Part shown: piece by piece, positions 1 through 9,786 of the stretch | Position numbering within the stretch: the stretch's first letter is position 1 | Layout: each line of letters begins with the position of its first letter | Assembly (NCBI GenBank): GCA_020047755.1 | Contig: JAIFNL010000053.1 | Location: forward strand, 1-36,029 | Source: Bacteroidota bacterium | GTDB taxonomy: Bacteria > Bacteroidota > Bacteroidia > Bacteroidales > JAIFNL01 | Direction of reading: 5' to 3' | DNA: 36,029 bases | The notes under the pieces: model-generated | What the model was told of the DNA's origin: nothing | The model's input: only the letters and a program-made list of their open reading frames with translations | The model's database searches: none | Program-made: the position numbers and the translations under genes

Positions 1-150
1 TGTCAAAGTTTGGGATTAAACAATGGCGTTTATCTTGTTTTTTGCCCTAACGACATTGAATATCAAGCGAGTGTAAAAGAAGACAGCGAAAAGATTAATA
101 ATGTTACGATATCAACATATTTAATTCAATACGATGAAACAAAATGGTAG
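1..150 (+). CDS. C-terminal fragment of an unidentified protein, truncated by the window start (CQSLGLNNGVYLVFCPNDIEYQASVKEDSEKINNVTISTYLIQYDETKW*)
   Basis: Frame 1 is open from base 1 to the TAG at 148-150, with a plausible protein-like ending; no family recognised. Confidence 0.6.
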   Translation, partial: CQSLGLNNGVYLVFCPNDIEYQASVKEDSEKINNVTISTYLIQYDETKW

Positions 151-193
151 TAGTGTTTAATTGAATTACCGACTAATTTTAACAATATACAAT

Positions 194-562
194 ATGATTA
201 GCGAAGAAGTTTTTAATGAAGAAATAGGCAATTACATTGTTGTGCGGCGTTCGGGCAAAGAAATTATGGACGTTTGGAAATTGCAAAATGCAGTGATTCA
301 ATACCATTCGCCCAACAAAGGTTGGCGCATCAAAACCAATTTAGATGCCGTTTTTTATGTGCAAGGCGATGTAGAAATCTGGCTTATCGAAGGCGATGTA
401 GAGCAATCGAACCTGTGGAAAATGTATTTTAGCTACCATCACCACAGCGCGGAAGAGCCTTACCGAGAAACATTTACATTAAAACCACCGCCACCGCCAC
501 CACCGCCACCAAAAAGAAGCCCTTGGCCCTACACCATCAAATGGAATTGGGGAAAGAAATAG
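194..562 (+). CDS. hypothetical protein with C-terminal poly-proline tract (PPPPPPPPPKRSPWPY)
   Basis: ORF 161-562; the internal ATG at 194 (MISEEVF...) is a likelier start. No recognisable domain. Confidence 0.6.
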   Translation: MISEEVFNEEIGNYIVVRRSGKEIMDVWKLQNAVIQYHSPNKGWRIKTNLDAVFYVQGDVEIWLIEGDVEQSNLWKMYFSYHHHSAEEPYRETFTLKPPPPPPPPPKRSPWPYTIKWNWGKK

Positions 563-617
563 CTTTATAAATAAAAAACAAAGCATTTATTTTCCAAAAC
601 AAAACAACAATAGAACA

Positions 618-1289
618 TTACAACAAGCCTTCTCTTTTTTGAGAATGAAATAAATCGCGAAGCTGTAAATTCTTGTTTTTCTTTTTGAGGCTTGCCATTA
701 TTTTTTGAAAAAGAATAGCCGCAATGTAAGCATCGCCTGAAGCAGTATGGCGGTCATGTTTTGTTATTTTATACACATTGCAAAGCTCATCGAGCCCAAA
801 ATGCTTGTACGTTTGGGAATAAGGCAAGCTCATTTTGTACAAAACGCCCGTATCAATGCGTTTGTTTTTGAGTTTTGGTAAATTCATACGGCTGAGGGCT
901 TTGTCGATAATAGCTACATCAAAATCAACATGATGCGCTACCAAAATACCATCGCGGATGTAGTTGATAAATTGGATAATTGCTTCTTCTTCCGAAAACT
1001 TAGTAAGGTTTCCGGCTTTCAAAATGCCATGGATTTTTACTGTATCGGCATTGAATTTCTCTTGATTGAGATAAATTTCAAAACTATGGGACACATCGAT
1101 GCTGTTGCCCAAAATAGAAATAGCTCCTATGGAAAGTATCCTGTCGTTTTTGATGTCCAAACCAGTACTTTCGGTATCAAAAACTACAAAACGAGTATTT
1201 TCAATATCTGTTTCTTTATTTTCTTTGAAATAATTGTCGTATTTATTCCAAAAATCGGGATATTTCTTTCTAAAAATAGTTCCAAACAT
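618..1289 (-). CDS. 3'-5' exonuclease, DEDDh family (DnaQ/PolC epsilon-like)
   Basis: Motifs VVFDTESTGLD (Exo I), LVAHHVDFDVAII (Exo II) and HTASGDAYIAAILF (Exo III with catalytic H/D). Confidence 0.9.
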   Translation of the reverse strand: MFGTIFRKKYPDFWNKYDNYFKENKETDIENTRFVVFDTESTGLDIKNDRILSIGAISILGNSIDVSHSFEIYLNQEKFNADTVKIHGILKAGNLTKFSEEEAIIQFINYIRDGILVAHHVDFDVAIIDKALSRMNLPKLKNKRIDTGVLYKMSLPYSQTYKHFGLDELCNVYKITKHDRHTASGDAYIAAILFQKIMASLKKKNKNLQLRDLFHSQKREGLL

Positions 1290-1352
1290 AATTCTATTGT
1301 TCTATTGATAAGGAGTGTATGCTAAATAACTGTCCGATATTCATTTAAACAA

Positions 1353-1373
1353 GTCAGGTTTTAAAAATCTGAC
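1353..1373. repeat. short inverted repeat GTCAGGTTT-taa-AAATCTGAC between two minus-strand genes
   Basis: Direct reading; 9-bp arms with one G-T wobble. Confidence 0.4.
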
Positions 1374-1459
1374 AGGTTTGTATGATAGACATTTAATTAA
1401 ATCGTATTTCTAAATTGATTTGAGGCTGTGCCAATTAAAAACACCACATCAACCTCTCA

Positions 1460-3358
1460 TCATCGCAAATGCGAAAGTCTGAAACGAACCGATATGAGTT
1501 CTTGAATGTCTTTTATAGGTTTAAAGCTGCTGCGAAGCTGCAATTTATCGGACTTGCTCAAGCTATTCAAATCTACATATCTGCCCGAATCGTTGTTTCT
1601 AATTCCTTGCAAACTTCTGAAGTGCAGCAATTTTTTATACGATTCTATGCACTCTTCAAACAGCTCTGCGTTTTGCGGCTCTAGTTTTACAAGGCGTTGG
1701 TAGCGCAAAATAGTGTTGTTGCAGTTGCCTACATGGTGCGACAAAATGAGCAGACGAGCTGCATCTACCAAAGGCATAATGGCTCTGGCTTTGATGTCGA
1801 ACTGGTTTTTATGCTCGCCGCCTGCTTCTACCAAAAAGTTTCGGAAAAAGCTCAACGGTGGAGGATTTTGAGTAGCATTTAAGGCTAAAAAGTTTAAGAA
1901 AATTTCAAATCCGTCGATGGACTTGAAAATTGATTGAGTCATTTGGCTTACCAACTCATGTTTTCCATAAACCAAGCGATAATCGAAAAAAATGGTGCAA
2001 AGCATTACCTTTTCGTTGGTTGGGCTAACAATCCATTGCTTGAATTGGTTATTCCATTGACTAAGCGAAAGACACCACTTAGGGTTGCGTGCCATTACAT
2101 CTGCCGGACAATATTCAAAGCCAATTTGATTCAATTTGTCGTTGATTTTATGCGACAGGCTTATAAAATAATCTTTGGTTTTGGTATATTCATTCTCTGC
2201 AACATCGTCAAAAACCAAAGCATTGTCTTGGTCTGTAAGCAAAAACTGCTCGTTCCTGCCCATACTTCCCAGCGAAAGCCAAGCAAAATTTACAGGAGGT
2301 TTTTCATTCATCTCGTCGATAGAAAGCTCTATCAATTGCTTGGTGATGGCATCGTTAATGTGCGAAAGTACGTTGGCAATGAACAAAATATCTACATTTT
2401 GCTCTAAATAAGCTTTGAGCAGTTGCTCGGCTTTTTGTCGCACCGATTTTAAAATTGCCGTTTCCTTGCTGCGTTTTATTTCTTTTATCAGCACCGATGG
2501 GTTGTTGCCGTAACTTAGCACAATATCGTGCTCCGACAAAATACCAATTAATTTTGAATCGGGCGTTCCATCTTGCGTGATGCACAAGTGGGCTATGTTG
2601 CACTTGAGCATACTCATTTGGGCTTCGGCTATGCTAATTTCTTTGGCACTTGTAATCACAGGCGAAGACATTATTTTGTCCACTTTCTGGTCTATTCCAA
2701 ACTTTCCGGTGGCAATTTTGAAGCGCAAATCTTTGTCGGTAATGATGCCAATCGGCTTCTCGTTTTTCGTGATAATGATAGAGCCTACTTTGTGCTGCGA
2801 CATGAGCAAGGCTGCTTCTTGTATGCTAGTGCTTATTGAGCAAGTAATTGTGTTTTCGGAATATTGCACCGCTTGAACTTCGGTAAAAGAATTTTTCTCG
2901 TTGGCAAATAACTTGTCCAAAACCGAATCTTGCTTTGTGTTAGAATTATTGTCGGTGGCAAAACTGGTGATTATAAATTCTTTGGCTTCTTGGCTGGTTT
3001 GCATTATTTCTTGCAGCAAATCCAAAGAAATGCTGTAAATAATACTCTCTTCGTGAGTAATAGCTGTCAATTGGTATTTATCTTTTCTGATAAGGGCACG
3101 CAAACCAAAAATGTCGCCTTCGCCACATTTATCGGCCAAACCATTTTTTGTACCCGAATAAATCCCCACTGCGCCATCTTTTACAATATAAAAATTGTCG
3201 CCAACAGGCTCGTCTATTTCAAAAATTTTGGTTTCGGTTTCGAAATACAAAATTTTTACATTTTCCGAAATTGTTGTCAATAATTCTTTGCTTAGCATTT
3301 TAAAAGGTGGATAATTTTTCAAAAAATCATACACTCTTTCGGCAATTGTATTTTTCAT
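1460..3358 (-). CDS. cyclic-nucleotide-binding-like / tandem CBS / DUF294 putative nucleotidyltransferase signalling protein
   Basis: N-terminal cNMP-like fold (DNFYIVKDGAVGIY...GEGDIFGLRAL), CBS pair (MSQHKVGSIIITKNEKPIGIITDKDL; LIGILSEHDIV), DUF294 nucleotidyltransferase signature GSMGRNEQFLLTDQDNALV and DUF294_C. ORF extends to 3427; the start at 3358 (MKNTIAERVYDF) is likelier. Confidence 0.88.
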   Translation of the reverse strand: MKNTIAERVYDFLKNYPPFKMLSKELLTTISENVKILYFETETKIFEIDEPVGDNFYIVKDGAVGIYSGTKNGLADKCGEGDIFGLRALIRKDKYQLTAITHEESIIYSISLDLLQEIMQTSQEAKEFIITSFATDNNSNTKQDSVLDKLFANEKNSFTEVQAVQYSENTITCSISTSIQEAALLMSQHKVGSIIITKNEKPIGIITDKDLRFKIATGKFGIDQKVDKIMSSPVITSAKEISIAEAQMSMLKCNIAHLCITQDGTPDSKLIGILSEHDIVLSYGNNPSVLIKEIKRSKETAILKSVRQKAEQLLKAYLEQNVDILFIANVLSHINDAITKQLIELSIDEMNEKPPVNFAWLSLGSMGRNEQFLLTDQDNALVFDDVAENEYTKTKDYFISLSHKINDKLNQIGFEYCPADVMARNPKWCLSLSQWNNQFKQWIVSPTNEKVMLCTIFFDYRLVYGKHELVSQMTQSIFKSIDGFEIFLNFLALNATQNPPPLSFFRNFLVEAGGEHKNQFDIKARAIMPLVDAARLLILSHHVGNCNNTILRYQRLVKLEPQNAELFEECIESYKKLLHFRSLQGIRNNDSGRYVDLNSLSKSDKLQLRSSFKPIKDIQELISVRFRLSHLR

Positions 3359-3444
3359 AGCTTCAAAATTGATTCGTTCATTAAGCTGCGAATAGTGAAT
3401 AATCGTTTTTTTTAAGTTTGTTTTCAAACTTCATAACAAAGCTA

Positions 3445-4272
3445 TTAAAAATAAATCTGGCAAAATTCTTTCATTTCTTGCAATTGTTCTTTGAGGCATT
3501 TGGCAGTTATATCGGGGTAAAGCCTTCTATCTACGGGCATTTCAGTTTTGTATTCTTTGATTGTATAATCGGTTTGATATACCTGCTGAAATAGTTGCAA
3601 CATTTCATATTTTGTGTAATGTTGCTGAGTGCCTATCTGAAAAAGCTTTCCTTCCTTATCGCTTTGGTTCTTTTCGGTTAAATAAAATTCAACCTGTTTG
3701 CACCATTCCAGCGTGGTGATGCCATTCCAATAGTGATTGGTAAAACCATTAAGCACGCTTGCTTTATTTTGCGACAAAAACCAAGACAGTAAGCCCTTGT
3801 TGGTCAATTTATCTTCGCCAATAATCGAAACCCTAAAAATAACTGTTCGCCTTCTATCTTGCAAAGCTATCTCGCCCAAGCGTTTAGACCAACCGTAAGT
3901 ATCTCTGGCATCAGATTCGTTTACTTGGCGGTACGGAATATTGGTGTTGCCATCGAAAACGCAATCGGTACTTGGGTGCACCAAAAACTGATTGGGTAGC
4001 AAGTGATTGTGCAATTCGAGAGGCAAAATGGTATTTGCCATCAATAGTTCAAAATCATCTTCCGTTTTTTGCTTTATTTTGCCTATGGCATTGAAAATAA
4101 CAGCATTGGGATATTTTCGTATTTCATCTACAAACAACCATTTGTTTTCGGCATCAAAACGAATATCGAAATGTACAATTTCTTTTACTCTGGGCTTAAA
4201 ATAAGCAGTTATCATTTGCCCCAACATACCTTTGTATCCTAAAATAACAATCGTTTTTTCCGCTAAATTCAT
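3445..4272 (-). CDS. RmlD-like sugar-nucleotide reductase / SDR family NAD(P)-binding protein
   Basis: Rossmann motif VILGYKGMLGQMI, then HPSTDCVFDGNTNIPYRQVNESDARDTYGWSKRLGE, typical of dTDP-4-dehydrorhamnose reductase-like proteins. ORF extends to 4350; the start at 4272 (MNLAEKTIVILG) is likelier. Confidence 0.82.
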   Translation of the reverse strand: MNLAEKTIVILGYKGMLGQMITAYFKPRVKEIVHFDIRFDAENKWLFVDEIRKYPNAVIFNAIGKIKQKTEDDFELLMANTILPLELHNHLLPNQFLVHPSTDCVFDGNTNIPYRQVNESDARDTYGWSKRLGEIALQDRRRTVIFRVSIIGEDKLTNKGLLSWFLSQNKASVLNGFTNHYWNGITTLEWCKQVEFYLTEKNQSDKEGKLFQIGTQQHYTKYEMLQLFQQVYQTDYTIKEYKTEMPVDRRLYPDITAKCLKEQLQEMKEFCQIYF

Positions 4273-4670
4273 CACTTTATGGTTTTGCTCTATAATTTTA
4301 ATTTGCCGTTGAAAAAAACTGCAAGTTATCTTATTTATTCCAAATTTCAAAACAAAAAGTGTTTTTTTTAATGACGAACGTGTTTTTAAAAAAATACCTA
4401 TCCATTTGGGTTTAATTAGAGTTCTGTTTTTTTAGTAAACTTTGTTAAAGTAAAAACTTTGATAAAATTCATAATCAATTAGTTCTATTTTATTTCTTGA
4501 CTTTGACAGTTTGGAGGCTGAAACGCCCATTTTTCATTTTACTTGAAATTGTAAAGTGTTGATTATTATGGTTTTGTATTTTTTGATAAAAAAAATTGTG
4601 TTGTGCGAAAAAAATTTGTTTTCTGATTTTTTAGTTGTATTATTGCCAAATTATTTTATATCAATTCATT

Positions 4671-6238
4671 ATGGCTTATTTACGAATAGAAAAAAAGAAA
4701 TCTGGCTCTTATATGCGTATCATTCAAGGATATAGGAAAGATGGCAAGTCTTTGTGCAAAACGCTTTACAATTTAGGCAGACTGGAAGATTATAAATCAA
4801 CCGAACTTCAAGCTATTGGACAAAAATTCTTAAAACTTGCCGGTTGTCCTATCGAAAACATTAAGGACTTGGGATTAAGGGAATTAGCTAGATACAATTA
4901 TGGTTATATTCAAATTGTCAATTCATTGTGGAATACCTTTAAAACGATTTTGTGAATGTTTTAAAATTAATGCTTGCCGAACGTTTAAATGTTCCTTGTT
5001 CAAAACTTCAAACCTTTCACAATCAATCAGAATATATTGGAATACAGCCTGTTGCGTTAGAAAATTTGTATCGTAGTTTGGACATTTTAAGCCAGGCTCA
5101 AAATGAAATTCAAGCTCATTTTTTTAATCTTCATAAAAATATTTTTAGTTCGGATTTATCGGTAGTTTTTTATGATGTAACTACCTTATACTTTGATGTT
5201 TCGATGCCTGTGGACGAAAATGATATTCGGCAAAAAGGCTGGTCGAAAGATGGAAAACACAAGAAATTGCAGGTGGTTTTAGGTATATTGGTGGATAAAT
5301 TTCGCAACCCACTAACTTACAGGATATACCGTGGCGATACTTACGAAGGGCATACCTTTTCAGATGTTGTAAATAAATTGAAAAATGAATATCAATTGTC
5401 TAATTTAGTGATAGTTGCTGATAGCGGTATGCTAATGAACGACAATATTGAACAAATTAAAAAAAGTAATTATGAGTACATTGTTGGAGACAGGTTAAAA
5501 TCGTTGACCAAAGAGGCAAAAAAATATTTGACCGATAAATCCAATTATACAAAATTGGTTTTGGGCAAAGACGACGAATCAAATGAAATTTGCATCGATT
5601 ATGTTGTTTATCCTTACAAAGGTAGAACAATTGTTTGCACCTGGTCAGCCAAACGAGCCAAAAAAGATGCCCATGAACGTGAGCAACTCAAAGCCAAAGC
5701 GATGAAATATGTAGAAAAACCATCGCTTTTGGAGCAACATTCGGCAGGAGGTGCAAAAAAATATTTGAAAATAGAAACTTCAAAAATAGAATTAAATGTT
5801 ACAAAAATAGAGGAAGATGCTCGATATGATGGTTTTAAAGCAATAGCTACCAATATTGAAAATCCAAATGTTAAACAACTTTTGGAGCAATACAGCAATT
5901 TGTTTGAAGTAGAACACGCATTCAGAACCATGAAAAGTCATTTAGAAATTCGCCCAATGTTTCATTGGACAGGGAAACGAATTGAAGGGCATTTATCTAT
6001 GTGCTTCATTGCCTATACATTACTAAATAGGTTGCGGTTGCAAATGAATTGGAGCGAGCAAAAATGTTTCTCGGTTTTGAACAAAATGCAGGTATCACTT
6101 GTAGAGCAGAAGTTTGATGGTTCAAAATTGTATCTTCGTTCTGCCATGAATCAAGATATTGAGCTGTTAATCAGTAAAATGAGATTAAACAAATTAAACG
6201 ACACAGTGCCTTATGACTTGATAATGAGTAATATATAG
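4671..6238 (+). pseudogene. IS1634-family-like transposase, split into two frames (4671-4955 and 4952-6238)
   Basis: ORF1 MAYLRIEKKKSGSYMRIIQGYRKDGKSLCKTLYNLGRLEDY is a typical N-terminus; ORF2 carries YDVTTLYFDV, GDTYEGHTF, VADSGML and VEHAFRTMKSHLEIRPMFHW. A -1 shift at 4941-4944 gives the continuous reading ...LWNTFKNDFVNVLKLMLAERLNVPCSKL. Confidence 0.82.
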
Positions 6239-6259
6239 CTGTTTGTTGTGCGAAAGCAA

Positions 6260-6279
6260 AAAGTCAATTATTTGACTTT
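6260..6279 (+). terminator. hairpin AAAGTCAA-ttat-TTGACTTT followed by a T run, just after the transposase
   Basis: 8-bp perfect arms, then cagtttttt. Confidence 0.4.
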
Positions 6280-6425
6280 CAGTTTTTTAGGCTCTCAAAC
6301 TGTCAAAGTCAAGAAAATAAAAACCAGCACCCACTCGCCCACCCCATTCCAAATTACAAAACACAATAAAAACAAATCCTACAATTCTACAAATAAAACA
6401 ACCATAGCACCATTAAACAACAAAA

Positions 6426-6453
6426 AGCGATGTAAAAATAAATTTACATCGCT
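6426..6453. terminator. intrinsic terminator-like hairpin downstream of rplQ, possibly bidirectional
   Basis: Perfect 11-bp arms AGCGATGTAAA (6426-6436) / TTTACATCGCT (6443-6453), with an A tract on one side and a T tract on the other. Confidence 0.75.
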
Positions 6454-6482
6454 TTTTTTTAAATTTGCATACCGCCCAAAAA

Positions 6483-6944
6483 CTATTCTTGCGTAGTTTC
6501 CACTTTAGCCTCAGTATCCGATTTTTTTCTTCTTCTACGAGTAGGTTTAGCAGCCACCGCACCTTTTGAATCCTTCACTCTAATAGTGTTAAAGTCAACC
6601 AATTCGATAAAACACATCTCTGCATTATCACCCAAACGGTGCCCAGTTTTCAAAATACGAGTAAAACCACCCGGTCTATCGGCAACTTTAACCGAAACTT
6701 CGCGGAACAACTCAGTAACAGACTCTTTATTTTGCAAATAACTCATAACTACCCTTCTCGAATGAGTCGAATCCTCTTTGCTACGGTTAATCAAAGGCTC
6801 AACATAAACTCTAAGCGCTTTAGCCTTGGCAAGTGTAGTAGTAATTCGTTTATGCAATATTAGCGAAGAAGCCATATTCGAAAGCATAGCTTGTCTATGC
6901 TGGCTTTTTCTTCCTAAATGATTTAATTTCTTTCTATGTCTCAT
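6483..6944 (-). CDS. rplQ: 50S ribosomal protein L17
   Basis: [45 protein letters not shown]; operon position. Confidence 0.97.
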   Translation of the reverse strand: MRHRKKLNHLGRKSQHRQAMLSNMASSLILHKRITTTLAKAKALRVYVEPLINRSKEDSTHSRRVVMSYLQNKESVTELFREVSVKVADRPGGFTRILKTGHRLGDNAEMCFIELVDFNTIRVKDSKGAVAAKPTRRRRKKSDTEAKVETTQE

Positions 6945-7003
6945 GTCTGAAATATATAACTATTGCTTCTGGCTTCTTATTCAAAAACTACCAGATGTTA
7001 CAT

Positions 7004-7996
7004 TTAATCTTTATCTAATTTATATTTTGCTATGTCCATACCAAAAGTAAGGCTCAAGCCTACGAGCATATCATCGAGCTCAGTCAAAGATTTTTTACCA
7101 AAATTTCTAAATTTCAATAAATCACTCTTATTATAAATAACCAACTCGCCCAAAGTATCTACATCGGCAGCTTTCAAACAATTCAAAGCCCTTACCGATA
7201 AATCCATATCTACAAGTTTAGTTTTTAACAACTGTCTCATATGAAGAACTTCCTCATCGAATTCCTCATTTTCGTGTTTCTCTTCCGTTTCTAACGTAAT
7301 TTTTTCATCGGAAAATAACATGAAATGGTAAATAAGAATTTTAGCGGCTTCTTTAAGAGCTTCCTTTGGATGAATTGACCCATCAGATTGTATCTCAATT
7401 ACAAGCTTCTCATAATCCGTTTTTTGTTCAACACGATAGTTTTCAACCGAATATTTCACATTCCGAATAGGAGTAAAAATAGAGTCAATAGGAATAACAC
7501 CTATCTCTTCTGCAATAGCCGAATTTTCTTCAGCAGGCACATAACCTCTACCTTTTTCAATGGTAAGTTCCATTTTCAAACTTACAGACTCTTCCATTCT
7601 GCAAATGATTAATTCCGGATTTAAAATTTTAAATCCTGAAGTGAAACTATCAATATCACCTGCCCTAAACACATCTTTACCCGTAATCGAAACAGTGAAT
7701 TTTTCATGGTCAATGTCTTCAACTACTTGTTTGAATCTGATTTGTTTTAGATTAAGAATAATATCAGTAACATCTTCAATAACGCCAGTAATGGTCGAAA
7801 ACTCATGATTAACACCATCAATTTTAACAGACGTAATAGCAAAGCCTTCAAGTGAAGAGAGTAAAATTCTTCTTAATGCATTGCCTACGGTAATTCCATA
7901 TCCGGGTTCTAGCGGACGAAACTCGAACTTGCCGAGTTTGTCGTCCGATTCAATCATTATTACTTTATCCGGTTTTTGAAAAGCCAATATAGCCAT
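7004..7996 (-). CDS. rpoA: DNA-directed RNA polymerase subunit alpha
   Basis: [21 protein letters not shown]-terminal alpha-CTD ([22 protein letters not shown]). Confidence 0.98.
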   Translation of the reverse strand: MAILAFQKPDKVIMIESDDKLGKFEFRPLEPGYGITVGNALRRILLSSLEGFAITSVKIDGVNHEFSTITGVIEDVTDIILNLKQIRFKQVVEDIDHEKFTVSITGKDVFRAGDIDSFTSGFKILNPELIICRMEESVSLKMELTIEKGRGYVPAEENSAIAEEIGVIPIDSIFTPIRNVKYSVENYRVEQKTDYEKLVIEIQSDGSIHPKEALKEAAKILIYHFMLFSDEKITLETEEKHENEEFDEEVLHMRQLLKTKLVDMDLSVRALNCLKAADVDTLGELVIYNKSDLLKFRNFGKKSLTELDDMLVGLSLTFGMDIAKYKLDKD

Positions 7997-8007
7997 AAAG
8001 TTATTTC

Positions 8008-8571
8008 TTATTTAGAATACAATTCAACGATATTAAGAAATTTACCAGCCATTAGCGAACTATCCCACTCTAACCAAGAAAATTTTGAGTATCTTGCAGA
8101 TGATAATGATTCGGTAACAACTTGTAACGATTTAGATTTTTCACGAACACCCACTACATCACCCGCTTTTAAAAGGTACGAAGGGATATTAACAAGCTCG
8201 CCATTAACCACAATGTGCTTGTGAGTAACGAATTGACGTGCAGCCGAACGAGTAGGTGCAATACCTAATCTGAAAACAACGTTATCGAGTCTTGACTCTA
8301 AGAATTGAAGTAATAATTCACCGGTAACACCTTTTGCTCTTGAAGCTTTTTTATACAAATTATAAAATTGTTTTTCTAACAACCCATAAGTAAATTTAGC
8401 TTTTTGCTTTTCTTTAAGCTGAACACCGTACACAGACAATTTACCTCTTCTTTTGTTTATTCCATGCTGTCCTGGAGGAAATTTTCTTTTTTCAAACCAC
8501 TTATCGGGACCGAAAATAGGGTCATCAAACTTTCTAGCTATTCTGGTTTTTGGTCCAATATATCTTGCCAT
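8008..8571 (-). CDS. rpsD: 30S ribosomal protein S4
   Basis: [15 protein letters not shown]...[33 protein letters not shown]. Confidence 0.98.
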   Translation of the reverse strand: MARYIGPKTRIARKFDDPIFGPDKWFEKRKFPPGQHGINKRRGKLSVYGVQLKEKQKAKFTYGLLEKQFYNLYKKASRAKGVTGELLLQFLESRLDNVVFRLGIAPTRSAARQFVTHKHIVVNGELVNIPSYLLKAGDVVGVREKSKSLQVVTESLSSARYSKFSWLEWDSSLMAGKFLNIVELYSK

Positions 8572-8594
8572 TTTCTTCTATTTCTTTAACGTTA

Positions 8595-8987
8595 TTATAC
8601 TCTTCTTCTTTTTGGTGGTCGGCAACCATTGTGTGGCAATGGTGTAACATCTACAATTTCAGTTACTTCCACACCTGAAGTATGAAGTGATCTGATAGCA
8701 GATTCTCTTCCGTTACCCGGACCTTTTACAAATACCTTTACTTTACGTAAACCAGCATCAAAAGCTGCTTTGGCGCAATCGGCAGCAGCAGTTTGAGCCG
8801 CATAAGGAGTGTTCTTTTTTGAACCCTTGAATCCCATTTTACCTGCTGATGACCAAGAAATTACTTGACCAGTGCTATTTGTTAAAGAAATAATTATATT
8901 ATTGAATGAAGCATGAATGTGAGCTTCGCCAATAGCTTCTACTTTAACGATACGTTTTTTTGTAGTTACTTTCTTTTGTTTTGCCAT
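8595..8987 (-). CDS. rpsK: 30S ribosomal protein S11
   Basis: [44 protein letters not shown]...[13 protein letters not shown]. Confidence 0.98.
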   Translation of the reverse strand: MAKQKKVTTKKRIVKVEAIGEAHIHASFNNIIISLTNSTGQVISWSSAGKMGFKGSKKNTPYAAQTAAADCAKAAFDAGLRKVKVFVKGPGNGRESAIRSLHTSGVEVTEIVDVTPLPHNGCRPPKRRRV

Positions 8988-8996
8988 ATCTCCTAA

Positions 8997-9374
8997 TTAT
9001 TTAGTGGCTTTCTTTTTGCCAGCAACAGTTTTCTTTTTACCTTTACGTGTACGAGCATTGTTTTTAGTAGATTGTCCTCTAACAGGCAATCCGCTACGAT
9101 GTCTGATGCCTCTGTAGCATCCAATGTCCATTAAACGTTTTATATTTAATTGCACTTCCGAACGCAATTCACCTTCAATAACATAGTTATCGCTAATTTC
9201 TTTACGTATTGCGCTAAAATGCTCGTCAGTCCAATCTTTTACCTTTAGGTTAAGATCTACTCCTGCTTTTTCCAAAATTTTTCCAGCAGCACTTCTTCCT
9301 ATTCCGTAGATATAAGTAAGACTTATTTCACCTCGTTTATCATTCGGTATATCTACTCCAGCTATTCTTGCCAT
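8997..9374 (-). CDS. rpsM: 30S ribosomal protein S13
   Basis: [30 protein letters not shown]...[18 protein letters not shown]. Confidence 0.98.
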   Translation of the reverse strand: MARIAGVDIPNDKRGEISLTYIYGIGRSAAGKILEKAGVDLNLKVKDWTDEHFSAIRKEISDNYVIEGELRSEVQLNIKRLMDIGCYRGIRHRSGLPVRGQSTKNNARTRKGKKKTVAGKKKATK

Positions 9375-9391
9375 AAATTTCTACTTTTGAT

Positions 9392-9508
9392 TTAGTTTTG
9401 ACGTTGTTTGTATTTGGGATTCTTTTTGTTAATAATATAAACACGCCCTTTTCTTCTTACTATAACGCAGTCTTCCGAGCGTTTCTTTACAGATGTTCTA
9501 ACTTTCAT
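9392..9508 (-). CDS. rpmJ: 50S ribosomal protein L36
   Basis: 38-aa ORF not in the supplied track: [38 protein letters not shown], located between infA and rpsM. Confidence 0.95.
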   Translation of the reverse strand: MKVRTSVKKRSEDCVIVRRKGRVYIINKKNPKYKQRQN

Positions 9509-9560
9509 TTTCTTTGAGTTTTATCTATTTTTACACAAAAATTTTGCGCAAAAATACAAT

Positions 9561-9782
9561 TTAGTTTTTATATCTAAAAATAATTCTTCCTTTTGTTAAG
9601 TCATAAGGCGACATTTCTATCTTTACCTTGTCTCCAGTGAGAATTTTTATATAATGCATTCTCATTTTTCCAGAAATATGGGCAATTATTTTATGACCAT
9701 TTTCAAGCTCAACTCGAAACATTGCGTTCCCTAAAGCCTCAATTATTATGCCATCTTGTTCTATAGCTTTTTGCTTTGCCAT
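9561..9782 (-). CDS. infA: translation initiation factor IF-1
   Basis: [72 protein letters not shown]. Confidence 0.98.
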   Translation of the reverse strand: MAKQKAIEQDGIIIEALGNAMFRVELENGHKIIAHISGKMRMHYIKILTGDKVKIEMSPYDLTKGRIIFRYKN

Positions 9783-9786
9783 TAAT

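Larger units (their letters stand above)
4496..6313 (+). mobile_element. IS1634-like (IS4 superfamily) insertion sequence with terminal inverted repeats
   Basis: Perfect 18-bp inverted repeats CTTGACTTTGACAGTTTG (4496-4513) and CAAACTGTCAAAGTCAAG (6296-6313), flanked by further imperfect complementarity (TTTTATTT / AAAATAAAA), enclosing a transposase. Confidence 0.85.

Noticed and set aside
1469-3283. Multiple plus-strand ORFs (1469-3283) opposite the DUF294 gene, and minus ORF 2355-2603
   Set aside because: Overlap a clear multidomain protein; no recognisable motifs.
4635-4670. N-terminal extension MYYCQIILYQFI on the transposase ORF
   Set aside because: The typical family start is MAYLRIEKKKSGSY at 4671; the upstream codons lie in AT-rich leader.
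6248-6496. 82-aa plus-strand ORF downstream of the IS
   Set aside because: Spans the IS right inverted repeat and the rplQ terminator hairpin; Lys/Asn-rich low complexity, so probably spurious.
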